The notes: a model not told the origin generated them from the letters alone. A stretch of DNA of 64,000 nt from Caballeronia sp. TF1N1 (GCF_022878925.1 NZ_CP084627.1:558001-622000), one strand, 5' to 3'. Positions 43,468-52,532 are shown, counted from the first letter of the stretch. Made by a program: numbers and translations.

Positions 43468-44855
43468 CACGCATCGATCCAGTCGAGCAACGGCTGTCCC
43501 TGCGCGCTGCCGGATGCCGACAGCAAGCCGCCACGTCCATCCGTCACGCGCATTTTTTGCAGCCACGCTTCGAATTCCGGCGCGCGCTTCAGGTTCAGCA
43601 CGCGGCGAATATAAAGCGCGTCATGGAACGACGTGCTCTGATAGTTCAGCATGACATCGTCCGCGCCCGGCACGCCCATGATGAAGTTCACGTTGGCCAC
43701 GCCCAGCAGCGTCAGAAGCGTGTCCATGTCGTCCTGATCGGCTTCGGCGTGGTTCGTGTAGCAGATGTCGCAACCCATCGGCACGCCGAGCAGCTTGCCG
43801 CAAAAGTGATCTTCGAGGCCGGCGCGGATGATCTGCCGGCCATCGTATAAATATTCCGGACCGATGAAACCGACCACCGTGTTCGTCAGAAGCGGCTTGA
43901 AACGGCGCGCGACCGCATAGGCGCGCGCCTCGCAGGTCTGCTGATCGACGCCATGATGCGCATTGGCCGACAACGCGCTGCCCTGGCCCGTCTCGAAGTA
44001 CATCACGTTGTCGCCGACCGTACCGCGACCGAGCGACAGCGCGGCATCGTGCGCTTCCTCCAACAGCTTGAGCGATACACCGAAACTCGCGTTGGCGCGC
44101 TCGGTGCCCGCGACCGACTGGAACACGAGATCCACGGGCGCGCCTTGCTCGATTGCCGCGAGCGTGTTGGTGACGTGAGTCAGAACGCACGATTGCATCG
44201 GCACGTCGTAGCGCTGGCGGAAATCGTCCATCATCGTGAGCAGCGCCGTGATGGCGGCAGGCGAATCCGACGCCGGATTGATGCCGATCACCGCGTCGCC
44301 GCAGCCGTAGAAAAGGCCGTCGAGCATGGACGCGGCGATGCCTTTCGGATCGTCGGTCGGATGGTTCGGCTGCAGCCGCACCGAAAGATGCCCCGGCAAG
44401 CCGATGGTCGTGCGAAACCGCGTGATCACCGGACGCTTGCGCGCGGCGAGGATCAGGTCCTGATTGCGCATGAGCTTGGAAACGGCTGCGACCATTTCCG
44501 GCGTGAGGCCCGCGGTGACGCCTTCGAGCGCGGCGGTGTCCGTGGTGTCGGCGAGCAGCCATTCGCGGAACTCGCCGACGGTGAGATGCGCGATGGGCGC
44601 GAAGGCATGCGCGTCATGGGTATCGACGATCAGGCGCGTGACTTCATCGTGCTCGTAGGGAATGAGCGGTTCGTCGAGAAACGCGCGCAGCGGCACCTGT
44701 GCAAGCGCGAGTTTTGCGGCGATGCGCTCTTCTTCCGTCGCCGCCGCGAGGCCCGCGAGTTCGTCGCCCGAACGACGCGGACTCGCGCGCGCGAGCAGCG
44801 TTTTCAGATCGTCGAAACGGTAGCGCCGTGCGCCGATCGTCTCCTGATATGTCAT
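43467..44855 (-). CDS. eutB: Ethanolamine ammonia-lyase large subunit
   Basis: A 462-residue EutB, a TIM-barrel enzyme that binds ethanolamine and runs the adenosylcobalamin radical deamination. LMRNQDLILAARK, RLQPNHPTDDPKGI, and GCDICYTNHAEADQDDMD are conserved stretches. GAAGGAG lies before ATG 44855, which fixes this start over a longer frame. No microcompartment shell gene, eutA reactivase or ethanolamine permease is in the window. The gene is divergent from the selenouridine synthase gene. Confidence 0.96.
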   Translation of the reverse strand: MTYQETIGARRYRFDDLKTLLARASPRRSGDELAGLAAATEEERIAAKLALAQVPLRAFLDEPLIPYEHDEVTRLIVDTHDAHAFAPIAHLTVGEFREWLLADTTDTAALEGVTAGLTPEMVAAVSKLMRNQDLILAARKRPVITRFRTTIGLPGHLSVRLQPNHPTDDPKGIAASMLDGLFYGCGDAVIGINPASDSPAAITALLTMMDDFRQRYDVPMQSCVLTHVTNTLAAIEQGAPVDLVFQSVAGTERANASFGVSLKLLEEAHDAALSLGRGTVGDNVMYFETGQGSALSANAHHGVDQQTCEARAYAVARRFKPLLTNTVVGFIGPEYLYDGRQIIRAGLEDHFCGKLLGVPMGCDICYTNHAEADQDDMDTLLTLLGVANVNFIMGVPGADDVMLNYQSTSFHDALYIRRVLNLKRAPEFEAWLQKMRVTDGRGGLLSASGSAQGQPLLDWIDA

Positions 44856-45035
44856 CGCGTCTCCTTCGTTCAAGGGAAAGCCGCCACGTCTTCCGTACGT
44901 GCCGCCACTCACTTTAACCGCTTCGCGCAGCGCCCGCGCCTCGTCAAAAAAGCCCGCCGCGCCGAAATCCGCGCCCGTGCGATAATTTCGCGCTTGTCCC
45001 GCCTCTTGCGTTGCGCCCGTGCAGCGTCATCGCCC

Positions 45036-46103
45036 GTGAAAAATCTCCTCGTGAATCTCGACCGTATCGGCGCTTTCGACGAAATCGTCGATGTCCGCAC
45101 GCCGCTCGAATACGCCGACGATCACATCCCCGGCGCCCTCAACGCGCCGGTGCTGACCAACGAGGAGCGCGTGATCGTCGGGACCATGTACAAGCAGGTC
45201 TCGCCTTTCGAAGCCACGCGCGTCGGCGCCGCCATGGTCGCGCGCAATATCGCGCGACATCTGGATACGCTCTTTTCCGACCGGCCGCGCAACTGGCGCC
45301 CGCTCATTTATTGCTGGCGCGGCGGCAAGCGCTCCGGCTCGATGACGACCTGGTTCAACATGATCGGCTGGCAGGCGCGTCAACTGGAAGGCGGCTACAA
45401 GACTTATCGGCGCGAAGTGCTCGATTCCCTCGTCACGCTGCCGTGCCGTTTTCGTTACGTCGCGCTGACGGGCCACACCGGCAGCGGCAAGACGCGTCTG
45501 TTGCACGCGCTCGATCAGGCCGGCGCGCAAACGCTGGATTTGGAAGGGCTCGCGGCACATCGCGGTTCGTTGCTCGGCGCGTTGCCGGGACAGACGCAGC
45601 CATCGCAGAAGGCGTTCGAGTCGGCGCTCGTGAGTGCGTTGCGTGCTTTCGATGCGGCCAAGCCCGTGTATATCGAAGCGGAAGGGCGGCGCATCGGCGC
45701 GCTTTCGGTACCGGATGCATTGCTGGACGGTCTGCATGGCGCGGCGTGCGTGGAAGTGGAGGCGCGCCGCGAAGATCGCATCGCGTTTCTGTTGCAGGAC
45801 TACGCGCATCTTTTCGACAATCCCACGTTCTTCAAGTCGCAACTGGCGCGACTCATCGGGCTGCATAGCCGCGAGCGCGTGGAGCGCTGGCATCGGCTGA
45901 TCGATGAGAACGCGCGTGCCGAGCTGTTCGCGGAACTCATCGACCGTCATTACGATCCCGCGTATGGCCGCAGCAGCCGCGCGCTTTATACGCATCTGGC
46001 AAAGGCGTCCCACATGACCTTCCGGCCCAACGATGCCGACAGCGTCGCGCAGGCCGAGGCGCTTCTCGCGCAATTGGCGCAGACATCGCCCGCGGCGAAC
46101 TGA
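45036..46103 (+). CDS. mnmH: tRNA 2-selenouridine synthase
   Basis: A 355-residue SelU/MnmH protein that converts 2-thiouridine to 2-selenouridine at the wobble base of some tRNAs, by way of a geranylated intermediate. The N-terminal rhodanese domain has the catalytic Cys93 in IYCWRGGKRSGS. The C-terminal P-loop domain has GHTGSGKT at 146-153. The frame starts with GTG at 45036; longer frames upstream run antisense to eutB. No selD gene is in the window, so the selenium donor must come from elsewhere. Confidence 0.92.
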   Translation: MKNLLVNLDRIGAFDEIVDVRTPLEYADDHIPGALNAPVLTNEERVIVGTMYKQVSPFEATRVGAAMVARNIARHLDTLFSDRPRNWRPLIYCWRGGKRSGSMTTWFNMIGWQARQLEGGYKTYRREVLDSLVTLPCRFRYVALTGHTGSGKTRLLHALDQAGAQTLDLEGLAAHRGSLLGALPGQTQPSQKAFESALVSALRAFDAAKPVYIEAEGRRIGALSVPDALLDGLHGAACVEVEARREDRIAFLLQDYAHLFDNPTFFKSQLARLIGLHSRERVERWHRLIDENARAELFAELIDRHYDPAYGRSSRALYTHLAKASHMTFRPNDADSVAQAEALLAQLAQTSPAAN

Positions 46104-46130
46104 GATTAATCTTCATCATTCGAGTCAAAC

Positions 46131-47186
46131 ATGAATACTCACGCGCCCCGACCCCCTCGCATCGCGCCCGGCTGGATCGTTTTTCTGCTGATCGCGGTCG
46201 TCGGTCTCTTCTATGTCAAATGGTTTCCGTACTACAACCGCGCGTTCGTGGCGGCGAGTCAGCATTCCATCGGCAAGTCCATTTTGATGGGCGCGTCCGC
46301 GAGTGCGCCGGCACCGTCGTGGCAAGCGGCGCTCGACTACGCCATGGCTTACGGCAAGGCCATCTGGCAGGCGATGGTGCTCGGCCTGTTGCTCGGTTCG
46401 GCGGTGCAGGCGTTGATTCCGCCGCGCTGGGTCGCGCGTGCGCTCGGCGAACGAAACTTCGGCAGCGTGTTGAATGGCGGCTTGATGTCCTTGCCCGGCA
46501 TGATGTGCACGTGCTGCGCGGCGCCGGTCGTGGCGGGCTTGCGTGCGCGGGAAGCGGCGCCGGGCGCGGCGGTCGCGTTCTGGCTCGGCAACACGGTGCT
46601 CAATCCGGCGGCGCTGGTGTTCATGGGCTTCGTGCTCGGCTGGCAATGGACCGGGCTGCGCCTCGTGCTCGGTGTGCTGATGGTGTTCGGGTTGGGTTAC
46701 GCGGTCAATCGCATGGTGACGCCCGCGCAGGCGGCGCAATCGCGCGAGGCGCTTGCAAACCTCGTCAAGGAAGATGAGCCGGGCACGGCGTTTTCGCGCT
46801 GGTTGCGCATTCTCGGGCGTATGACGTTGCGGCTCGTGCCGGAGTACATCGTGCTGGTGTTGTTGCTGGGCGCGGCGCGCGCGTGGCTGTTTCCGCATAT
46901 CGGACCGAATATCGACGACAGCATGCTGTGGATCGTCGCATTCGCGATTGCGGGCACGTTGTTCGTCATTCCGACGGCGGGCGAAGTGCCGATCATTCAG
47001 GCGATGCTTTCACTCGGCATGGCTGCCGGCCCAGCAGGCGCGTTGCTGATGACCTTGCCGCCCGTCAGCGTGCCCTCGCTCGCCATGCTCGCGCGCTCGT
47101 TTCCGCCGAAGGTGCTCGCGTTCGTCACGGCGGCGGTGGTCGTGTTCGGGGTAGTGAGTGGGGCGGTGGCGGCCTGGTGGTTTTGA
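46131..47186 (+). CDS. Permease of the ArsP/DUF318 type
   Basis: A 351-residue membrane protein with eight or more helices of the PF03773 permease family. The motif MMCTCCAAPVVAGLR at about 124-138 holds three Cys and corresponds to the metal-binding site of the family. A second TAGEVPIIQ motif follows near 284. Relatives export organoarsenicals or heavy metals. It starts 27 bases after mnmH on the same strand and may be cotranscribed. The substrate is not defined by sequence. Confidence 0.85.
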   Translation: MNTHAPRPPRIAPGWIVFLLIAVVGLFYVKWFPYYNRAFVAASQHSIGKSILMGASASAPAPSWQAALDYAMAYGKAIWQAMVLGLLLGSAVQALIPPRWVARALGERNFGSVLNGGLMSLPGMMCTCCAAPVVAGLRAREAAPGAAVAFWLGNTVLNPAALVFMGFVLGWQWTGLRLVLGVLMVFGLGYAVNRMVTPAQAAQSREALANLVKEDEPGTAFSRWLRILGRMTLRLVPEYIVLVLLLGAARAWLFPHIGPNIDDSMLWIVAFAIAGTLFVIPTAGEVPIIQAMLSLGMAAGPAGALLMTLPPVSVPSLAMLARSFPPKVLAFVTAAVVVFGVVSGAVAAWWF

Positions 47187-47217
47187 GCAGACGCAGCGCG
47201 GTCCTGTGGAAGTGAAA

Positions 47218-47264
47218 ATTGCGGCGCGCGCCGAGCAGACCATTCGACGTTTGCGCGCCGCAAT
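47218..47264. repeat. 12 bp perfect inverted repeat, probable terminator of the permease gene
   Basis: ATTGCGGCGCGC and its exact complement separated by 23 bases, 31 bases after the permease stop. No T run follows, so it may stop transcription with Rho or act as an RNA end. It marks the boundary with the AT-richer block that follows. Confidence 0.6.
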
Positions 47265-47393
47265 CGACCAAAGGCTTTTGATATGTGTGCATTGTCGTCT
47301 GGTTCGCAGATTCAGACTAACTCACTAGCGCCGATGCCTTAGTTTGCAGTAATTGTGTTGCTCTCTTAATTAGGTTGAGAGGGCGCGCACTAC

Positions 47394-48146
47394 ATGTTTT
47401 ATCTTGATCCGTATCTCGGCAAATCAGAAAGTCTGTACCGGTACGCGAGCCTCTTCTGGCAGAGCCTGAACCAGCCGATTTATATGAGCATGCACAGTCC
47501 ACGCATGTTTTACCCGGCTGAGCATTACAGCTTTGGGACTAGCCAGCACTTCAGCACAGTCACGCGTCACGAGCTTGCGGACATATCACAGGCAATGCAA
47601 GCTGCTCGCGCGGCATTTCTTGAGAACGCAAGGCATCTTATCCTTCTCTGGAATTCCGCGACGGATTTACGAACTGTGCTTGGGCGAATCAAATGCGATA
47701 GCAGCCTGCCATTTAGCTCGCGCGGGTTCAACGAATTGGCAAACGGGTTAATTCATGCCGTAGAGCGTGGCGAACTGATCTTCGTGCCAAGTCACGAAGA
47801 CCTTCGAATGTGCGTCGAGGAAATCCGGAAAGACCGGCTCGAAGAGCGGCTTGTGGATCTACCGGGTTCGGCGTTCAATGCATTTTCACAAGCCGAAGCT
47901 CCACACGCCAGGTTGCATCGGGATTCGATCAGACCGTTCGAGTACCAGCCGAAAGACTCTGATGGCGACCTGACAAAACTGGCAGCGCGTGGCGTGAATG
48001 AAGCAGATGAAGCAGACTGCTTTGCCATATACGAGCGCGAGATGGAAGAATGCCAATTCACGCGTGCAATGTATCAAGACACGCGAACCTACTTGCTCTG
48101 TACACAACGCGCATTCATCCGCTATCAACAATGCAGAGGATATTGA
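47394..48146 (+). CDS. Unknown protein, candidate effector-like, first of a two-gene module
   Basis: A 250-residue soluble-looking protein with no signal peptide or membrane helix. The N-terminal 55 residues are aromatic (Tyr, Phe, Trp). The middle is helical, with VERGELIFVPSHEDLRMCVEEI. The C-terminal 45 residues carry spaced Cys in DCFAIYEREMEECQFTRAM and LLCTQRAFIRYQQC, a pattern I associate with the tails of some polymorphic toxins. I do not recognise a known domain. GAGAGGG lies ten bases before the ATG. Base composition is visibly lower in GC than neighbours. It is one base before a second small gene. Confidence 0.7.
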   Translation: MFYLDPYLGKSESLYRYASLFWQSLNQPIYMSMHSPRMFYPAEHYSFGTSQHFSTVTRHELADISQAMQAARAAFLENARHLILLWNSATDLRTVLGRIKCDSSLPFSSRGFNELANGLIHAVERGELIFVPSHEDLRMCVEEIRKDRLEERLVDLPGSAFNAFSQAEAPHARLHRDSIRPFEYQPKDSDGDLTKLAARGVNEADEADCFAIYEREMEECQFTRAMYQDTRTYLLCTQRAFIRYQQCRGY

Positions 48147-48147
48147 C

Positions 48148-48459
48148 ATGACAAAGCCTTCCCGTGCCTCGATCGTCATCTATGACGAGGACGCTGGTCA
48201 GCTCAAGCTGTTCAACGTCTTTCGGAAGGACGTGCAGTCGATTATCGAGCGTGAATTAGCCAGATCGGGCGGGGTGACCATTCCTCCCACGGCAATCGAG
48301 CACGGTAACGAGCCGATCACCGATGAAGACGCTCGCAAGCTCGGCTGTATAGCGATACTCATGCAAGCGTCCGTCCACACCGATCTGCGCGATCGGCTGG
48401 CGATCACGACCTCGGAGCCTGTCGACTGGAAGCCCGTACAACGACCCGACGGAGTTTGA
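48148..48459 (+). CDS. Unknown 103-residue protein, second of a two-gene module
   Basis: A compact acidic protein beginning MTKPSRASIVIYDEDAGQ. It has beta strands followed by helices and ends in a proline-containing tail. It starts one base after the stop of the preceding gene, so both are made together. Such a size, acidity and tight coupling would fit an immunity protein or a chaperone for the first product, but nothing in the sequence proves it. A hairpin of ten paired bases with a 16-base loop follows at 48510-48547. Confidence 0.7.
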   Translation: MTKPSRASIVIYDEDAGQLKLFNVFRKDVQSIIERELARSGGVTIPPTAIEHGNEPITDEDARKLGCIAILMQASVHTDLRDRLAITTSEPVDWKPVQRPDGV

Positions 48460-48553
48460 CGCGCTGTGCAGTGCGCTTGCACGCGGGGTTCCGCGTGGGT
48501 TGCACTGGCGGCACCCGAGGCCGTCTTTGAACGCGTCCTCGGGTGTCCCGGCA

Positions 48554-48718
48554 TCAGAAATGAACTGCCGCCCCCGCCTTGATCAACAACTTGAACGGCA
48601 AAGCCAGCAGCATCGCGCCGCCCACACCTGTCACCCAAAGCGCGACGAACCAGAAGACCTTCTTCGCGCGCATCATCGCAATAGAGCCGCCGCGTTCAGT
48701 GATAGTGATGTTCGCCAT
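48554..48718 (-). CDS. DUF2474-type small subunit of the bd oxidase
   Basis: A 54-residue protein. Residues 1-17 are polar, then KKVFWFVALWVTGVGG starts a single membrane helix of about 28 residues. The WFVALW start and KLLIKAG end resemble DUF2474 proteins, which follow cyanide-insensitive oxidase genes and probably stabilise the complex as CydX does in other bd oxidases. Its start overlaps the end of cioB by 23 bases. It is too short to be found by simple length cut-offs. Confidence 0.78.
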   Translation of the reverse strand: MANITITERGGSIAMMRAKKVFWFVALWVTGVGGAMLLALPFKLLIKAGAAVHF

Positions 48719-49697
48719 GACGCACCTTTCCTCTGAATACCCAATAACTCAGCATGGTGTAACCCAGGATCACCGGCAAAATAATCGCCGCGCCGACAAT
48801 CGTGAATAGCTGCGAAGAACGCGGCGAAGCGGCATCCCAAAGCGACACGCCCGGAAAAATCTCCTGAGGCGAAATGCTCGCAACCAATCCCGCGTAACCC
48901 AGCAACATGAAGCCGAGCGCCACCGCGAACGGCCGCGTTTCATGCCGCGAACGGATCGAGCGATGCATCGCCCAAGCACAGGCCACGACTAGCGCCGGCA
49001 CCGGCAGCATCCGATAAAACCACGGCGAGTCGAACCAGCGCGATGCAATGCCCGCGTCCTGCAGCGGCGTCCACACGCTCACCACGACAATCGTTGCAAG
49101 CTGCAGCAGCGTCAACGGCCATACGACGCGATACAGCCGTCGCTGCAAATCGCCTTCGGTCTTCGCGATCAGCCAGCATGCGCCGAGCAGGGCGTAAGTC
49201 ACGACGAGCGCGCCGCCCGTGAACAGCGAAAACGGCGTGAACCAGCCGAAGGCGTCGCCGGCGAAGCGGCCTTCGGCGACGGGGATGCCATCGAGAAACG
49301 CGCCGAGCGCCACGCCTTGAAAGAACGTCGCGCCCGCCGATCCGCCGATGAACGCAAGATCCCACATGGACTTCGTGCGCGACGCCTTGGCGCGAATCTC
49401 GAACGACACGCCGCGAAAGATCAGGCACACGAGCATCAGCACGAGCGGCAGATAGAGCGCGGAAAGCACGGTGGAGTAGACCATCGGGAACGCGGCGAAG
49501 AGGCCCGCGCCGCCCAGCACGAGCCACGTTTCGTTGCCGTCCCACACGGGCGCGACGGTGTTCATCATCACGTCGCGGTCGTGCTGGTCGGGAAAGAAGG
49601 GAAACAGGATGCCGATGCCCAGATCGAAGCCATCGAGCACGACGTAGAGAAAAAGGCCCAGTGCGATGATCGCGGCCCACGCGACGGTGAGGTCCAT
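48696..49697 (-). CDS. cioB: Cytochrome bd-type ubiquinol oxidase subunit II (CioB)
   Basis: A 333-residue membrane subunit with eight or nine helices. It starts LTVAWAAIIALGLFLYVVLDGFDLGIGILFPF, the conserved first helix with Asp residues. GNETWLVLGGAGLFAAFP and the WDLAFIGGSAGATFFQGVALG stretches are family features. It supports subunit I, which carries the hemes. It starts four bases after cioA. Together they form a terminal quinol oxidase at the cytoplasmic membrane. Confidence 0.93.
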   Translation of the reverse strand: MDLTVAWAAIIALGLFLYVVLDGFDLGIGILFPFFPDQHDRDVMMNTVAPVWDGNETWLVLGGAGLFAAFPMVYSTVLSALYLPLVLMLVCLIFRGVSFEIRAKASRTKSMWDLAFIGGSAGATFFQGVALGAFLDGIPVAEGRFAGDAFGWFTPFSLFTGGALVVTYALLGACWLIAKTEGDLQRRLYRVVWPLTLLQLATIVVVSVWTPLQDAGIASRWFDSPWFYRMLPVPALVVACAWAMHRSIRSRHETRPFAVALGFMLLGYAGLVASISPQEIFPGVSLWDAASPRSSQLFTIVGAAIILPVILGYTMLSYWVFRGKVRHGEHHYH

Positions 49698-49701
49698 ATG
49701 T

Positions 49702-51108
49702 TCAAGCTCCTTCGATGGACTGATGCGGAAGACTCATCGGACGGCGCGCGGTGCCATCGGACGAATCGGGCGTATGAGACGGCGCGCCTGGCAACGCCGG
49801 CCCATGACGCAACAATTTCAGCAAGTAGTAGATGCCGGTGCCGAAGACGATCGTGTAGACGATCACGAACGCGAGCAGCGAAACGCCGACCTGCTGCGCG
49901 GTGACGGGCGAGACGGCGTCGGCCGTGCGCATCACGCCGTAGACCACCCACGGTTGACGGCCCGCTTCGGTCGTGACCCAGCCCGCGAGCAACGTGATGA
50001 AACCGCTCGGACCCATGATCAGCACGAAGCGATGGAACCAGCGCGCATCGAATAATTTGCGCTTGCGATGCAGCAGCCAACCGGCGATGGACATGAGGAT
50101 CATCAAGACGCCGAGTCCCGCCATCACGCGAAAACTCCAGAACACGATGGTCGAATTCGGCCGCTCGTCTTTCGGGAACGTCTTGAGGCCGCGAATCTCG
50201 CCGTTCCAGCTATGCGTGAGGATCACGCTGCCGAGATGCGGAATCTGCACGGCGTACTTCGTCGTTTCCGCTTCCATGTCCGGGATGCCGAAGAGATTGA
50301 GCGCGGTGCCGCCTTTCTCCGTTTCCCAGATACCTTCGATAGCCGCGATCTTCGCCGGCTGATACTTGCGCGTGTTGAGACCGTGCGCGTCGCCGACGAA
50401 AGCCTGGATCGGCGTCAGGACGAGCAGCAGCCAGAGCGCCATCGAAAAAGTCTTTCTGATGGCCGGATCGCGTCGGCCCTTCAGCAGATGCCACGCGCCC
50501 GTCGCGGCCACGACCAGCGCCGCGACGATGAACGCCGCAATCGCCATATGCGCGAGCCGGTACGGAAACGACGGGTTGAAGATGATCGCGAACCAGTCCA
50601 CCGGCACGACGTGATCGCCTTCGATGCGAAAACCTTGCGGGGTCTGCATCCAGCTATTGGACGCGAGAATCCAGAAAGTCGAGATGAGCGTGCCGATGGC
50701 CACCATCAAGGTGGCGCCGAAGTGCGCTTTCGGGCCGACCTTGTTCCAGCCGAACAGCATGATGCCGAGGAAGCCCGCTTCGAGGAAGAACGCGGTCATC
50801 ACCTCGTAGGTGAGCAAGGGACCCGTGATCGGACCGGCGAAACTCGAAAAGCCGCCCCAGTTGGTGCCGAATTCGTAAGCCATCACGACGCCCGACACAA
50901 CGCCCATGCCGAACGCGACGGCAAATACCTTCGACCAGAAAAGGCACAGTTCCTTGTAGACGGGTTTGCCGGTCTTGAGCCACGCGCCTTCTAGCACGGC
51001 GATGAAGCTTGCAAGTCCGATGGAAAGCGCGGGAAAGATGATATGAAACGAGACAGTGAACGCGAACTGGATACGCGCCAGGTCGATTGCTTCGGGAGTC
51101 GCATGCAT
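49702..51108 (-). CDS. cioA: Cytochrome bd-type ubiquinol oxidase subunit I (CioA)
   Basis: A 468-residue subunit I. His22 (SFHIIFPALSIG) matches the high-spin heme ligand. The quinol loop is short: GDAHGLNTRKYQPAKIAAIEG runs directly into GIWETEKGG without the long insertion of enterobacterial CydA, which is the form found in cyanide-insensitive oxidases. GWVTTEAGRQPW is conserved. The start is at ATG 51108; a longer frame upstream lacks family residues. cioA, cioB and the small DUF2474 gene form one operon. Confidence 0.93.
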   Translation of the reverse strand: MHATPEAIDLARIQFAFTVSFHIIFPALSIGLASFIAVLEGAWLKTGKPVYKELCLFWSKVFAVAFGMGVVSGVVMAYEFGTNWGGFSSFAGPITGPLLTYEVMTAFFLEAGFLGIMLFGWNKVGPKAHFGATLMVAIGTLISTFWILASNSWMQTPQGFRIEGDHVVPVDWFAIIFNPSFPYRLAHMAIAAFIVAALVVAATGAWHLLKGRRDPAIRKTFSMALWLLLVLTPIQAFVGDAHGLNTRKYQPAKIAAIEGIWETEKGGTALNLFGIPDMEAETTKYAVQIPHLGSVILTHSWNGEIRGLKTFPKDERPNSTIVFWSFRVMAGLGVLMILMSIAGWLLHRKRKLFDARWFHRFVLIMGPSGFITLLAGWVTTEAGRQPWVVYGVMRTADAVSPVTAQQVGVSLLAFVIVYTIVFGTGIYYLLKLLRHGPALPGAPSHTPDSSDGTARRPMSLPHQSIEGA

Positions 51109-51511
51109 GATGACTTTTGCTTTGAAATTCACGCGTGCCGTATTGCAACGTGCGGCATGCGCGGGTTGAAACGTCGGTAATGCTGGAGCGGACTGTAGCG
51201 CCATTTATGCGTATCTGTTGCGCTGCGTCAGGAAATGCGCGTTGCGCGCAAATGCCGCGGTTTCAAGGGTTTATCGAGGCTAATGGCTTGAAAGCGCATT
51301 GTTTTTGGTATGGAGGATGACACGTCGAGAGCAGGAATGCGGGCTGCTTCACGCGACAATCGACCGCACTGCATCAAGACTCGTCCGATTCACATTGACG
51401 CAGGCTTGTTCGACGAACTTTCACGTCCTCGCGAGACTTCATTCGCGAGACGCGCGAGTACCATAATGGCTTTTGAGCACGCGCCACGCGCGGCTATGCA
51501 AGGAGACCCAA
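51109..51511. promoter_or_regulatory. Divergent control region between cioA and the zinc peptidase gene
   Basis: A 403-base gap. On the plus strand TTCATT and CATAAT at 51438-51467, 18 bases apart, could be the peptidase promoter. A TGCGCG/CGCGCA palindrome lies near 51240 and a CTCGCGAG repeat near 51430. I found no clear FNR or ANR box for the oxidase and no convincing ORF. Confidence 0.4.
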
Positions 51512-52396
51512 ATGCGCCTCGATGACGAAGCAGAAAGCAGCAATGTCGAAGACCGGCGAGGCAGCGGCGGAGGCGGCGGATTCAGAGTCGGCGGCGGATC
51601 GATCGGCATCGGGACGATAGTTGTCGCGCTCGCGGCATCGTACTTTTTCGGCATCAATCCGATGACCATCATCAACGGCGCGCAAATGCTTCATGGCAAC
51701 GCGCCCGTGCAGCAGCAAGCCGCGCCGTCGAATGCACCGCCCGCGCAAGACGCCGGCGCCGTGTTCGTGCGTCGCGTGCTCGGCAATACCGAGCGAACCT
51801 GGCAACACATCTTCAAGACGCAGTTCAATCAGGACTATCCGGCGCCCAAGCTCGTGCTGTTCTCGGGCGGCACGCAAACAGGCTGCGGCACCGGGCAAGC
51901 GGCGATGGGGCCGTTCTATTGTCCGAACGACCGGCGCGTTTATATCGACTTGTCGTTCTATCGCGAGTTGAAGGATCGCTTCGGCGCGGGCGGCGACTTC
52001 GCGCAGGCCTACGTGATCGCGCACGAAGTCGGGCATCACGTGCAAAACGTGCTCGGCATCATGGACAAGGTTGATAGCGCACGCGCGCGCATGTCGCCCG
52101 CGCAGGCGAATGCGCTTTCGGTGCGCGTCGAGCTGCAGGCGGATTGTTTTGCGGGCGTGTGGGCGGCGGTGGCGCAGCAGGACAATGCAAAGCTCATTCA
52201 GCCGGGCGATTTCGAGCAGGGCTTGAATGCGGCGGGCGCAATTGGCGACGACCGGTTGCAGCAGCAATCGCAAGGACGCGTGGTGCCGGAAGCGTTCACG
52301 CACGGATCGAGCGAGCAACGGCAGCGATGGTTGCGCAAGGGCTTGTCGTCCGGCGATATCCGTCAATGCGATACGTTTTCGGCCAAGACCCTGTAA
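51512..52396 (+). CDS. Neutral zinc metallopeptidase, YpfJ family
   Basis: A 294-residue membrane-anchored protein. A Gly-rich segment (residues 17-33) precedes one membrane helix at 31-47. The peptidase domain has HEVGH at 171-175 and Glu207 in ELQADCFAG as the third zinc ligand. CGTGQAAMGPFYCP, with two Cys, lies before it. AAGGAG precedes ATG 51512. The natural substrate of the family is unknown; the active site faces the periplasm. Confidence 0.9.
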   Translation: MRLDDEAESSNVEDRRGSGGGGGFRVGGGSIGIGTIVVALAASYFFGINPMTIINGAQMLHGNAPVQQQAAPSNAPPAQDAGAVFVRRVLGNTERTWQHIFKTQFNQDYPAPKLVLFSGGTQTGCGTGQAAMGPFYCPNDRRVYIDLSFYRELKDRFGAGGDFAQAYVIAHEVGHHVQNVLGIMDKVDSARARMSPAQANALSVRVELQADCFAGVWAAVAQQDNAKLIQPGDFEQGLNAAGAIGDDRLQQQSQGRVVPEAFTHGSSEQRQRWLRKGLSSGDIRQCDTFSAKTL

Positions 52397-52532
52397 CGCC
52401 GTTTAAGCGCCGAAGACGTGACGCGACGGCGGACTTACAAACGCTGACAGCCGTGGCGCGACAAATTCTTTAGAATCGCTGTTTTTCCGGCGCGGCATCG
52501 AGCCGCACACACCGGTGCATCCAGGTCTGTCG

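Noticed and set aside
43953-45035. A long plus-strand extension upstream of the selenouridine synthase
   Set aside because: It runs antisense to eutB, and the MnmH family starts at GTG 45036 with the rhodanese domain.
44856-45035. Sigma-54 promoter for eutB
   Set aside because: TGGCGGCTTTCCCTTG is near the pattern, but the spacing between GG and the downstream element is wrong and it lies too close to the start codon.
48510-48547. Hairpin after the unknown two-gene module as an intrinsic terminator
   Set aside because: The stem is good, but the loop is 16 bases and no T run follows on either strand, so it is only noted with the gene.
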